DNA of 10,481 nt from an uncultured Acidimicrobiaceae bacterium (lineage in GTDB: Bacteria > Actinomycetota > Acidimicrobiia > Acidimicrobiales > Ilumatobacteraceae), in the NCBI GenBank assembly GCA_903919215.1, contig CAIXHI010000409.1, forward strand, positions 1-10,481. Direction: 5' to 3'. The notes beneath the pieces are model-generated. The model was given only the letters and a program-made list of their open reading frames with translations, was not told where the DNA came from and searched no databases. This document shows positions 1-6,299 of this stretch, piece by piece (the first letter of the stretch is position 1; each line of letters begins with the position of its first letter). Position numbers and translations under genes: made by a program.

Positions 1-294
1 CCCCGCCGACTGAGTGACGAGCTGCTGACCGATCACGTCGCTCGGCATCAGATCGGGAGTGAACTGCAGCCGGGTGAACTGCATGTCGAACGCTGCGGCA
101 AGGCTCTTGGCGAGCAGTGTCTTGGCCACGCCAGGCACACCCTCCAGCAACACGTGGCCGTTCACTAGCAGGGCTGCGATGACACCTGTGAGTGTGCCGT
201 CCTGCCCCACCACCACTTTGGAGACCTCGTTGCGTACGGCGAGCACAGCGTCGAGCGGTGATCGTTGCTGATCGTTCACGGCCTGGTCGTTCAC
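1..294 (-). CDS. MoxR-family AAA+ ATPase, N-terminal part (truncated by window edge)
   Basis: 98 codons are visible, read leftwards from a GTG at 294-292, and the frame is still open at base 1. The visible part has the usual MoxR layout: an N-terminal helix, VVVGQDGTLTGVIAALL (residues 27-43), a Walker A loop GVPGVAKT (52-59, Lys58 for ATP phosphate), then FTPDLMPSDVIG (78-89), which is typical of the family. Walker B and the sensor motifs would lie outside the window. MoxR ATPases are thought to act as chaperones that mature or insert metal-dependent or membrane protein complexes, often with VWA- or DUF58-domain partners. The GTG overlaps the TGA of the upstream DUF4350 gene by 4 nt (GTGA), which supports this start and translational coupling. 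A second GTG five codons in (279-277) is the alternative. By analogy with other actinobacterial MoxR operons a DUF58 gene may follow to the left, but this cannot be seen. Confidence 0.93.
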   Translation of the reverse strand, partial: MNDQAVNDQQRSPLDAVLAVRNEVSKVVVGQDGTLTGVIAALLVNGHVLLEGVPGVAKTLLAKSLAAAFDMQFTRLQFTPDLMPSDVIGQQLVTQSAG

Positions 295-1475
295 TGATGG
301 GCTCCTTCTGTGGCGGTTCGAATCTGGATCGAGCGGAGGTCGTTGCTGAGGCGCAACAAGCCAGCGGCGTCGTGGACCTCGCGTTCAAGCACCTCGGTCA
401 CGGTGCCTGGCGACAACGGCGAGCCGTCGGTGATCGCCGCATCGAGCACGGACACCGGGGTGCTTGAAGCAAGGTGATGACGTTCGCACAGTGTGCGATG
501 GGCCTGGAAACGCAACAGGCTCGCGGCCCGCGAGGCATGTTGAGCACGTTGCATCAGGACACCGGTGGCCACCACCAGTTCGCTACCGGCGATCGGCACC
601 TGCTCGGGTTCGCGCACCGGGCGGCCCGGCCGAACAGCGCGCGCGATTGCGAACACCACGAAGGCGAGCGCGAGCTGGGCGAAGGCCATCCACACACCGG
701 GTCGCACGAGATCGGCCAACTTCTGCTGACCGCCACCGCTCGCGCCGGCCGGCGACGGCGGTGCCGGGCCATCACCGACGAGGATGCTCACGTTGGCACC
801 CCGCGACGGCACGAGCAGCGCGGTCGCGAGTCCCCCGTTGTCGGCATAGCGCAGCAGTTGATTGGTGAACAATGCGTTGTCACCCAACTGCACGATGACC
901 CCGGTGCCATGCGGGTGAACGATCACGAACGAGCCGTCGCTCCCGAAGCAGTGGCGAACGGAACCGGCGCCATCGAACAACACGCCGTGCAGCACGAACA
1001 GGCCGCGCAGGTGCTGCAGCGCAGGAATATCGCAGGATGCGACCGGCACGACAATCTCCGCAGCGAGGTCACGTATCGGCGGCTTCGTCCCATCACCCAC
1101 GGTGGCGGTCGTGATCTGCGGACCCAGCAGCGTGCTGCCCGGATCGGCCATCACCACCACGCCACCGGCGGCGGCGAACGCGAGCAGATCGCGGTGCTGT
1201 GAATCGCTCAACCGGTCCTGCAGCACGAGCACACGTCCGTCGGTTCCGGGGCCGGGAGCGCTGTGCACCACATCCACCGACGCCCCTTCCTGACGGAGCA
1301 GGATCACCAACCCACGCGTCCCGGACCCCGCATCGCTGCGTGGGTCGAACGGCTGGGTCGCAGGCCGCGCCCTCACCAACAACATCATCGCCACTGCTGC
1401 GGCCACCAGCAGCACCGCGGTGATCCCGGAACGGGTCCCGCCACCCGAACCGGTACTGGCGCGACGGGTGCTCAT
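291..1475 (-). CDS. DUF4350 domain-containing membrane protein
   Basis: 394 aa from ATG 1475-1473. A short basic cytoplasmic tail precedes a first membrane helix (about 17-36). An extracytoplasmic domain of about 220 residues follows (roughly 40-258), with the FDPRSDAGSGTRGLVILLRQ start and the VLVLQDRLSD and GGVVVMADPGS strands expected of DUF4350, a Rossmann/GATase-like fold of unknown activity. A second helix (261-281) leads to a cytoplasmic tail of about 110 residues with helical character (HASRAASLLRFQAHRTLCER). DUF4350 proteins regularly sit in MoxR operons next to DUF4129 proteins, as here. The start overlaps the DUF4129 stop by 4 nt (ATGA), and its own stop overlaps the moxR start by 4 nt (GTGA), so the genes are almost surely co-translated. 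No catalytic residues can be assigned. It probably forms part of the membrane complex served by the MoxR ATPase, which is inference from context. Confidence 0.9.
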   Translation of the reverse strand: MSTRRASTGSGGGTRSGITAVLLVAAAVAMMLLVRARPATQPFDPRSDAGSGTRGLVILLRQEGASVDVVHSAPGPGTDGRVLVLQDRLSDSQHRDLLAFAAAGGVVVMADPGSTLLGPQITTATVGDGTKPPIRDLAAEIVVPVASCDIPALQHLRGLFVLHGVLFDGAGSVRHCFGSDGSFVIVHPHGTGVIVQLGDNALFTNQLLRYADNGGLATALLVPSRGANVSILVGDGPAPPSPAGASGGGQQKLADLVRPGVWMAFAQLALAFVVFAIARAVRPGRPVREPEQVPIAGSELVVATGVLMQRAQHASRAASLLRFQAHRTLCERHHLASSTPVSVLDAAITDGSPLSPGTVTEVLEREVHDAAGLLRLSNDLRSIQIRTATEGAHQ

Positions 1476-2146
1476 GTGCGCCCCTCCGCGGCGGCCATCA
1501 CGTTGCGAGCCAGCGCCGTGAAGTGGTCGTCATCAGCTGCGTCAACATCGACGTGGCCGTACCACGCACCATCGAACAACTCGGCCGCCTCGTTGAACTC
1601 GGGTGACACCGCTGGCCGCACCTCGCGCATCTGGTCACGATGTTCACCAGTGGTTCGCCCGGGAATCTCATCGATCAGTCCCCGCCTCGCGAGATCGCCC
1701 ACGAGCGCTCGATAGCGGCAGCGGACCGCATCACGGAAGCGACCCGCGCGCCGATGTTCATCGGCCTCGGAGCGCCACTCCCCCGGTTCCTTCGACCGGT
1801 CGATCGCGACCACTCGCGCCTCCACCACGTCGTCGTCCGTCGGATCCGCGTCGGCGTGCTGCTCGGCACGGCGCTTCCATCGGCCGGTGCGTTGGCCACC
1901 CCAGCGGACCAACAGCACCACCAAGGCAACGACCGCCACTGCGAGCAGGATCCACAACAGCGTGCCGACGACGTCGAAGTTGCCCGTTCCGTGCGAGGGC
2001 GTCGTCGGTCTGGGCGCAGTCGTCGGTGTGCACGATGCCGCGTTCTGACTGACGATGTGACAGGCAGCGTCGCGCACCTTGTCCGCGTCCTGACCGATCG
2101 GCCCCAGCGGGTCAGTCGGCGGCGGAGCGGTCGACACGCGGATCAC
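1472..2146 (-). CDS. DUF4129 domain-containing membrane protein
   Basis: 224 aa from GTG 2146-2144. A short N-terminal region rich in Pro and Thr without a signal peptide (1-57) precedes one strong membrane helix (58-82, LLWILLAVAVVALVVLLV). A basic/acidic linker follows, then a helical C-terminal DUF4129 domain (about 125-215) with the family pattern EADEHRRAGRFRDAVRCRYR, TTGEH and FDGAWYG. The open frame runs further upstream to 2398, but that part lies antisense-like inside the previous gene's coding sequence and reads as low-complexity shadow. The GTG gives a 4-nt GTGA overlap with the previous stop, matching the other junctions in this operon. DUF4129 proteins in some bacteria are fused to transglutaminase domains; this one is free-standing. 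Function is unknown. The DUF4129 domain would be cytoplasmic if the short N-terminus is outside. Confidence 0.88.
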   Translation of the reverse strand: MIRVSTAPPPTDPLGPIGQDADKVRDAACHIVSQNAASCTPTTAPRPTTPSHGTGNFDVVGTLLWILLAVAVVALVVLLVRWGGQRTGRWKRRAEQHADADPTDDDVVEARVVAIDRSKEPGEWRSEADEHRRAGRFRDAVRCRYRALVGDLARRGLIDEIPGRTTGEHRDQMREVRPAVSPEFNEAAELFDGAWYGHVDVDAADDDHFTALARNVMAAAEGRT

Positions 2147-3102
2147 GAGTGCGCCCCGAACGCTCGGTCGGCCGCCAGCACGATGTCGAGCCCCTCGGCG
2201 TGAACACGCGTCTGCAGGTACATCTGCGCGGTGGCGACGGCCGAGAACGGCACGACGATGAGCAACGCCATCTGCGCAGCCACCCCCTGAGCGAGCCATC
2301 CATACGAGCCGAACGTGATCAGCTTCGTGGACTGCGCCAGCGCAGGGAACGCGGCGATTCCGGAGAACAGCACGAATGACATGAACGTGCTGGCCCACAC
2401 AAACGAGTACACCGACCCGAGCCGGGCACCGGCCAGACGACGTGCCCGACGGAACGCACCGATGCCGGCGTCCTCACACATCACGACCGGCGCCACGAAC
2501 AGCGTCCACGACATCACCAGGACCAGCAGCGGCGAGAACAGCACCGCGACGGCTGTCAGCACCGAGCTCCCCGAGTTCAGATAGAGCAACCCCACCAGCA
2601 GCAATGGGACGCCGCGCTCGAGCAACCAGGTCGCCACCAACACCGGAAGGCGACGCAGGATCGCGGCCAAGACCTGGCGCGAACGCGGCTCGCCGCCCAT
2701 CTGATAGCGCACCAGATACGCCGCTGCGTACGCGCCGACGAGGTGGGCGGTGAGCGACTCGACACCGATCGCGATCAGGCCAAGACCCTTTTCCACCCCG
2801 AGATAGCCACGATCACCGACGAGTCGTTCGTACCGGTCGAACTGCCCGAAGGCGAGCACCGACAGTGCGACGTACATGGCCACCATCGGCAGCATCAGCG
2901 CCGCCGAACCGAGCAGAATGTCGCGGCCACGGCGTTGCAGGACGTGGGCCCCACCATCGATCGCCCCGACGATGATCCGCTCGCTGCGCCGCAACCGAGG
3001 CACGGTGCGCGTCGGGCCGTTGGCCGGTGTCGGGCGCGGCGAAGCCACCTCGTTGCCCGACTCGATCCCCGCCCATTGACTCACGGCGACATTCTGACGC
3101 AT
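2143..3102 (-). CDS. Six-helix integral membrane protein, first gene of the MoxR operon
   Basis: 319 aa from ATG 3102-3100. A soluble N-terminus of about 60 residues is followed by about six hydrophobic segments (near 62-86, 104-132, 152-175, 180-208, 230-255 and 268-295) and a short tail with YLQTRVHAEGLDIVLAADRAF. That tail (aromatic-x-x-x-R-x-x-x-EGLDL/I) recalls the actinobacterial membrane proteins related to the glycerophosphoryl-diester-phosphodiesterase membrane domain family, but I see no catalytic phosphodiesterase motif, so no enzyme activity is proposed. The frame stays open to 4131, but everything beyond 3102 is antisense to the methyltransferase and galT and is rejected. An alternative start is GTG 3084-3082 (VSQWAG), which sits 6 nt after a CAGAAT box on the minus strand, fitting a leaderless start. 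The stop overlaps the DUF4129 start (GTGA). It is probably the membrane anchor or client of the MoxR/DUF4350/DUF4129 module. Confidence 0.82.
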   Translation of the reverse strand: MRQNVAVSQWAGIESGNEVASPRPTPANGPTRTVPRLRRSERIIVGAIDGGAHVLQRRGRDILLGSAALMLPMVAMYVALSVLAFGQFDRYERLVGDRGYLGVEKGLGLIAIGVESLTAHLVGAYAAAYLVRYQMGGEPRSRQVLAAILRRLPVLVATWLLERGVPLLLVGLLYLNSGSSVLTAVAVLFSPLLVLVMSWTLFVAPVVMCEDAGIGAFRRARRLAGARLGSVYSFVWASTFMSFVLFSGIAAFPALAQSTKLITFGSYGWLAQGVAAQMALLIVVPFSAVATAQMYLQTRVHAEGLDIVLAADRAFGAHS

Positions 3103-3133
3103 CACGTCGGCTCGCGGATGTTGACCCTGAACG

Positions 3134-3162
3134 TTGGCATGGCGGACCGCAGTGGTCATGAT
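3134..3162 (+). promoter_or_regulatory. Promoter of the methyltransferase gene (leaderless)
   Basis: A -35-like TTGGCA (3134-3139, five of six to consensus) and a -10-like CATGAT (3157-3162, four of six) are separated by exactly 17 nt. The start ATG at 3169 lies 6 nt after the -10 box, so the predicted transcript would begin at or next to the start codon. Confidence 0.5.
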
Positions 3163-3168
3163 GGTGCG

Positions 3169-3900
3169 ATGCTCGGGTACCACGACGCCAGCTACGGCGA
3201 TGCCTTCGCCGATGTCTACGACGAGTGGTACCACGGCATCAGCGACATCGAATCCACCACCGCCACACTCGCCGATCTTGCTGGCAGTGCGCGGGTGCTG
3301 GAGCTCGGGGTGGGCACCGGTCGATTGGCGATCCCACTGGCTGCCACCGGGTTGGAAGTGCATGGTCTCGACACCAGCGCGGCGATGCTCCAGCAGCTGG
3401 CCGCCAAGGTTGGCGGCGGCGATGTGGTGGCACACCTGGGCGACATGGTGGAGGCCATGCCCGACGGACCATTCGGGCTCGTGTTCGTCGCCTATAACAC
3501 GTTCTTCAACCTGCTGAGCGCAGAGCGCCAGCAGCAATGTTTCGCCGCCGCCGCCGCCCGCCTCGGGCCGCAGGGTTGCTGTGTGGTCGAGGCCTTCGTT
3601 CCCGACCCGCAGCACGATGCTGGCAGCGGGGTATCGGTACGGTCGGTCGCTGCCGACCGCGTGGTGCTCAGCGTCAGTACGTCCGATGCCGAGACTCAGC
3701 GGGCCGAGGGGCAGTACGTCGACATCACCGAGGCGGGTGGGGTGCGCTTGCGCCCGTGGAGTATTCGCTGGGCGACAACAGCGCAACTGGACGAGATGGC
3801 CGCTGCGGCTGGGCTGCAACTGCGCGAACGGTGGGAATCCTTCGACCGGACGCCGTTCGGGCCGGAGAGTCAGCGCCACGTCAGCGTGTATTCGCGCTGA
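3169..3900 (+). CDS. Class I SAM-dependent methyltransferase
   Basis: 243 aa from ATG 3169. The N-terminus YGDAFADVYDEWY is the usual lead-in of this Methyltransf_25/11-like group. Motif I, the glycine-rich SAM loop, is VLELGVGTGRLAIPLA (43-58). The acidic residue at the end of strand 2 that usually holds the ribose is in VHGLDTSAAML (64-74). DMVEAMPDGPFGLVFVAYNTFFNLL (92-116) covers the strand 4 region. The C-terminal half (VRLRPWSIRWATTAQLDEMAAAAGLQ) has the common RxWxxxELxxMAxxAGL pattern of small-molecule methyltransferases. The substrate cannot be read from the sequence. In-frame ATGs at 3118 and 3139 are alternatives; 3169 is preferred because a 17-nt-spaced promoter ends 6 nt before it and because it leaves room for divergent promoters. 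It is transcribed away from the MoxR operon and appears monocistronic, with a hairpin over its stop. Confidence 0.88.
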   Translation: MLGYHDASYGDAFADVYDEWYHGISDIESTTATLADLAGSARVLELGVGTGRLAIPLAATGLEVHGLDTSAAMLQQLAAKVGGGDVVAHLGDMVEAMPDGPFGLVFVAYNTFFNLLSAERQQQCFAAAAARLGPQGCCVVEAFVPDPQHDAGSGVSVRSVAADRVVLSVSTSDAETQRAEGQYVDITEAGGVRLRPWSIRWATTAQLDEMAAAAGLQLRERWESFDRTPFGPESQRHVSVYSR

Positions 3901-3905
3901 CGTGG
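3876..3905 (+). terminator. Perfect 11-bp hairpin over the methyltransferase stop codon
   Basis: CCACGTCAGCG (3876-3886) and CGCTGACGTGG (3895-3905) are perfect complements around an 8-nt loop (TGTATTCG). The TGA stop (3898-3900) lies inside the right arm. No T-run follows, so this is a terminator of the U-tract-less kind often reported in actinobacteria, or an mRNA 3'-end stabiliser. Confidence 0.55.
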
Positions 3906-3908
3906 GTT

Positions 3909-3928
3909 GGCGAACGGTGGCGAACGGT
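3909..3928 (+). repeat. 10-bp tandem repeat upstream of galT
   Basis: GGCGAACGGT occurs twice head to tail (3909-3918 and 3919-3928), about 45 nt upstream of the candidate galT -10 box. It may be a binding site for a regulator or chance; there is no other evidence. Confidence 0.35.
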
Positions 3929-3972
3929 GTGTGAATTCGGCCCCCGTCCGCCCCCACTGTGAGAGTAGGTCG

Positions 3973-3978
3973 TAGGCT
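3973..3978 (+). promoter_or_regulatory. Candidate -10 box of galT (TAGGCT)
   Basis: TAGGCT fits the actinobacterial TANNNT -10 form and ends 9 nt before the GTG start at 3988. No convincing -35 hexamer is seen 16-19 nt upstream (the stretch is C-rich). No Shine-Dalgarno sequence at normal spacing is visible, which is consistent with a leaderless or nearly leaderless mRNA. Confidence 0.4.
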
Positions 3979-3987
3979 GACAGCACT

Positions 3988-4971
3988 GTGAGTCACCTTC
4001 GCTTGAATCCGCTGACGGGTCGCTGGGTCACGATCGTTGCTGATCGGGCCGAACGGCCGTCCGACTTCGCCCCACGCGTTGCCCAGATCGAATCCGGGCC
4101 CGAGCGCCCGTGCCCGTTCTGCCCGGGCCACGAAGAGGCCACCCCTTCAGCGCTCGAGACCGTCGACGAGGGCGGCCACTGGCGTATGCGGGTCATCCCC
4201 AACCTGTACCCGGCGTTCGACGGCGACGAGCCGTTCGCCGTGCATCACCTCGGTCCGGTGCACGTGCAGGCCGAGGCCAGCGGTATCCACGAAGTGTTCG
4301 TGTACACACCAGACCACGAGGGTGGAGTGCACCTCTCCACCGACGACGAAGCCGGCGACATCATGCTGATGTTGAAGCACCGTCTGCAGGAACACTCTGC
4401 GAAGAGCCACGTCCGCTACACCCAGGTGATCATCAACCACGGCCGTGAGGCCGGTGCCTCGCTGGCGCACCCGCATGGTCAGCTGTTGGGACTGCCGTTC
4501 GTGCCGGGCGAGATGATCGAGGAAGAGCGTGCCTTCACCCGTTTCGAGGGCGGCTGCATCCTGTGCGCCACCGTCGAGGCCGAACTGGTGGATGCCACCC
4601 GCGTCATCTTCGCCACCGACGATGCCGTCTGTATCAGCCCGTTCTGGGCCGGTGCACCGTTCGAGCTGCTGCTCATCCCGCGCAGCCACGACCTGCACCT
4701 CACCGACAGCAGCGACGACACCCTGCGGGCGATGGGTATCGCCATCCGCGACTCGCTGCTCGCCATGCGCGAGATCCACGGCGACATCGCCTACAACCTC
4801 GTGTTCCACACGGCGCCGCACCACTACAACGGTGCGTATCACTGGCACGTGCACCTGTTCCCGAAGCTGGTCACCACGGCCGGGTTCGAGCGTGGAACCG
4901 GCGTGATGATCAACATCGTGCCGCCCGAGCAGGCCGCCGTTCAGCTCCGCCACGTGTCCGTCCGGGCGTAG
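3988..4971 (+). CDS. galT: Galactose-1-phosphate uridylyltransferase family protein (GalT-like, HIT superfamily)
   Basis: 327 aa from GTG 3988, the full family length. GalT transfers UMP between UDP-glucose and galactose-1-phosphate in the Leloir pathway through a uridylyl-histidine intermediate. Visible hallmarks are LNPLTGRWVTIVADRAERP (7-25), a zinc pair CPFC (Cys42, Cys45) with likely partners His110 (YTPDH) and His161, and the active-site HPHGQ (161-165) with His163 as nucleophile, preceded by NHGREAGASLA. The C-terminal HIT-like half has NLVFHTAP (270-277) and HWHVHLFPKL (285-294). A second CxxC (CILC, Cys190/Cys193) suggests a second metal site, as in the GalT branch that also includes ADP-glucose phosphorylase-like enzymes. 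Galactose use is therefore the default reading, but another hexose-1-phosphate or nucleotide is possible, particularly since glucan genes lie about 3.5 kb away. No galK or galE is in view. An SRPBCC gene follows after 7 nt. Confidence 0.9.
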   Translation: MSHLRLNPLTGRWVTIVADRAERPSDFAPRVAQIESGPERPCPFCPGHEEATPSALETVDEGGHWRMRVIPNLYPAFDGDEPFAVHHLGPVHVQAEASGIHEVFVYTPDHEGGVHLSTDDEAGDIMLMLKHRLQEHSAKSHVRYTQVIINHGREAGASLAHPHGQLLGLPFVPGEMIEEERAFTRFEGGCILCATVEAELVDATRVIFATDDAVCISPFWAGAPFELLLIPRSHDLHLTDSSDDTLRAMGIAIRDSLLAMREIHGDIAYNLVFHTAPHHYNGAYHWHVHLFPKLVTTAGFERGTGVMINIVPPEQAAVQLRHVSVRA

Positions 4972-4978
4972 TCCTGCC

Positions 4979-5425
4979 GTGGCCCGCATCTGCGTCAGCG
5001 TCGACATCGACGCGACTCCCGAGCGCGTGTGGCAGGTCGTCGAACCCGTCGAACGCCACGTCGACTGGATGCACGACGCCGTTGCCATCCGCTTCATCGG
5101 CGAGCAAACCCGCGGTGTCGGCACCGAGTTCCTGTGTGACACCAAGGTCGGGCCGTTCAAGCTCGTCGACCGGATGGAACTCACCGAGTGGGAGCCTGGT
5201 AGCGCCATGGGCGTGCGCCACACCGGCATGGTGAAGGGCGAAGGCCGCTTCACGCTGACCCCGATCGACCTCGACCGCCGCACTCGCTTCACGTGGGAAG
5301 AGACGCTCGTGTTCCCGTGGTGGATGGGCGGCCCGGTCGGCGCGTTCATCGGCGGCAAGGTCGTGCTGGCCGCGATCTGGCGGCGCAACCTGCGCGGCCT
5401 GCGCACCCTCGTCGAAGCCGCCTGA
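4979..5425 (+). CDS. SRPBCC family protein (polyketide cyclase/dehydrase-like)
   Basis: 148 aa from GTG 4979, 7 nt after the galT stop, so probably co-transcribed with galT. The START/Bet v1-like helix-grip fold is suggested by the opening VSVDIDATPERVWQVVEPVERHVDW (family pattern: I-x-A-PxxVWxxhxD/hxxxxxW), a central run of alternating strands (GTEFLCDTKVGPFKLVDRMELTEWEP, GRFTLTPIDL, TRFTWEETLVFPWW), and a long C-terminal helix (AFIGGKVVLAAIWRRNLRGLRTLVEAA, 122-148) that would cap the ligand cavity. Such proteins bind hydrophobic ligands or catalyse cyclisation or dehydration, but many have no known role and no catalytic residue can be named here. No signal peptide or membrane anchor is seen, so it should be cytoplasmic. 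It ends 24 nt before a strong hairpin. Confidence 0.82.
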   Translation: MARICVSVDIDATPERVWQVVEPVERHVDWMHDAVAIRFIGEQTRGVGTEFLCDTKVGPFKLVDRMELTEWEPGSAMGVRHTGMVKGEGRFTLTPIDLDRRTRFTWEETLVFPWWMGGPVGAFIGGKVVLAAIWRRNLRGLRTLVEAA

Positions 5426-5448
5426 ACCGCGCTGGCGGGTGCCCTTCA

Positions 5449-5491
5449 ACGGGTGCGATTCGTGCCACACGCTGGCACGAATCACACCCGT
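5449..5491. terminator. 19-bp hairpin between convergent genes, likely bidirectional terminator
   Basis: The left arm is 5449-5467 (core GGGTGCGATTCGTGCCA) and the right arm 5473-5491 (core TGGCACGAATCACACCC), around the loop CACGC. Eighteen of nineteen positions pair; the one mismatch is C with A. It lies between the plus-strand SRPBCC gene and the minus-strand anti-sigma gene, so it could end both transcripts. No T-run is present on either side. Confidence 0.65.
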
Positions 5492-5515
5492 GGGAGCTGG
5501 GCCGGACAGCAGCGA

Positions 5516-5530
5516 CACGAATCGCACCCG
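5516..5530. repeat. Third copy of the hairpin arm
   Basis: CACGAATCGCACCCG repeats the right hairpin arm but carries G where that arm has A, so it is perfectly complementary to 15 nt of the left arm (5450-5464). It could compete with the right arm for pairing. The unit is therefore present three times in 82 bp, in one forward and two reverse copies. It was not seen elsewhere in the window. Confidence 0.6.
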
Positions 5531-5555
5531 ACCTGGGCGGGCGACAGGGGTCGTC

Positions 5556-6299
5556 TCAGCCGATCGAGGTGGTCGTGGTCGCCATGACCTCGCCGACCAC
5601 TGTGACGCTCGGCGCCGCATTGCCGGCTCCGATGGTCGGGCCGTACGTGACGAACGGCCGCAGGTGCATGCCGGTGATCGTCAGGTGCGCCGGCTGGCTG
5701 CCGTCGGTGAGCTGCAGGTCGAGAGTGCCGGCATACGCGCCATCGGCAGCGGCGGCCAGCGTGAACGAACCGGGGGTGCTGGTCACCCAGTCGGAGGTCG
5801 CCGCCGGCTCGCCGTCACGCACCCGGATCTCGGTGACGCTCCAGTTGCCGGTCGCTGCGTCGCGAGCGAAGTAGAGGTAGAGCCACATCTCCGTGTCGTG
5901 CTGCTGCCACGCCAACTCCAGCGTCTGATACGTCGCGTCACCGGGGTCGGAGTAGCCCTGCAGACCCACCGAGGGGCTGTACTGCTGACCCCCGACGTCG
6001 ACCACCAGCGAGTCGGCGGTCAGCTGCACCTGGGGCGACGACACGTCGATCGCCGGGGCAGCGTTGCCACCGTCGCCGGCACCGCCGTCGGTGCCGGGAC
6101 GGGTGACCACCCACCCGATTGCGAACAGCAGCACCACCGAGGCGGCGGCGGCGAGCAACATGCCCGCCGGACGGCGGCGACCCGACGATGCGGAGGACAC
6201 CACCTGGATGTCGCCCCAGTCGGCCTCGCCTGGCTGCACGCCTGCGGCCTGATGGGTGAACAGCTCGCGCACTTGGGCTTCGACGTTCGTCGACTTCAT
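5556..6299 (-). CDS. Single-pass membrane protein, probable anti-sigma factor of the adjacent ECF sigma
   Basis: 247 aa from ATG 6299-6297. A short cytoplasmic head (1-44) has MKSTNVEAQVRELFTHQAAG and VQPGEADWGDI, resembling the N-terminal stubs of actinobacterial membrane proteins paired with ECF/SigE-type sigma factors. One membrane helix follows (45-66, MLLAAAASVVLLFAIGWVV). A Gly/Asp-rich linker leads to an extracytoplasmic beta-rich domain of about 160 residues with repeated Thr/Val/Leu strands and a C-terminal Thr run. The classic zinc anti-sigma motif (HxxxCxxC) is absent, and there are no cysteines at all, so sigma binding is inferred only from gene order: the start overlaps the sigma stop by 4 nt (ATGA). 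The frame continues upstream to 6560 but inside the sigma gene, so that part is rejected. The outer domain has no recognised family and could sense an envelope or surface signal. Confidence 0.72.
   Translation of the reverse strand: MKSTNVEAQVRELFTHQAAGVQPGEADWGDIQVVSSASSGRRRPAGMLLAAAASVVLLFAIGWVVTRPGTDGGAGDGGNAAPAIDVSSPQVQLTADSLVVDVGGQQYSPSVGLQGYSDPGDATYQTLELAWQQHDTEMWLYLYFARDAATGNWSVTEIRVRDGEPAATSDWVTSTPGSFTLAAAADGAYAGTLDLQLTDGSQPAHLTITGMHLRPFVTYGPTIGAGNAAPSVTVVGEVMATTTTSIG

Noticed and set aside
464..1202. Plus-strand open frames opposite the DUF4350 gene
   Set aside because: They are antisense frames with low-complexity composition and no domain signal.
2147..2398. N-terminal extension of the DUF4129 frame
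   Set aside because: It lies inside the upstream membrane protein gene; the GTG at 2146 forms the same 4-nt overlap as the other junctions.
2743..3168. N-terminal extension of the methyltransferase frame back to 2743
   Set aside because: It overlaps the membrane protein gene on the other strand and reads as His/Arg-rich shadow; the methyltransferase fold begins after 3169.
3103..4131. Long upstream extension of the six-helix membrane protein frame (would give 662 aa)
   Set aside because: The added part is antisense to the methyltransferase and the galT start, has no domain character, and is explained by the stop-poor high-GC antisense frame.
4147..5406. Minus-strand open frame of 419 codons opposite galT and the SRPBCC gene
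   Set aside because: It is antisense to two well-supported genes; its composition (His/Val/Gly/Arg runs) is the usual mirror of a high-GC coding strand.
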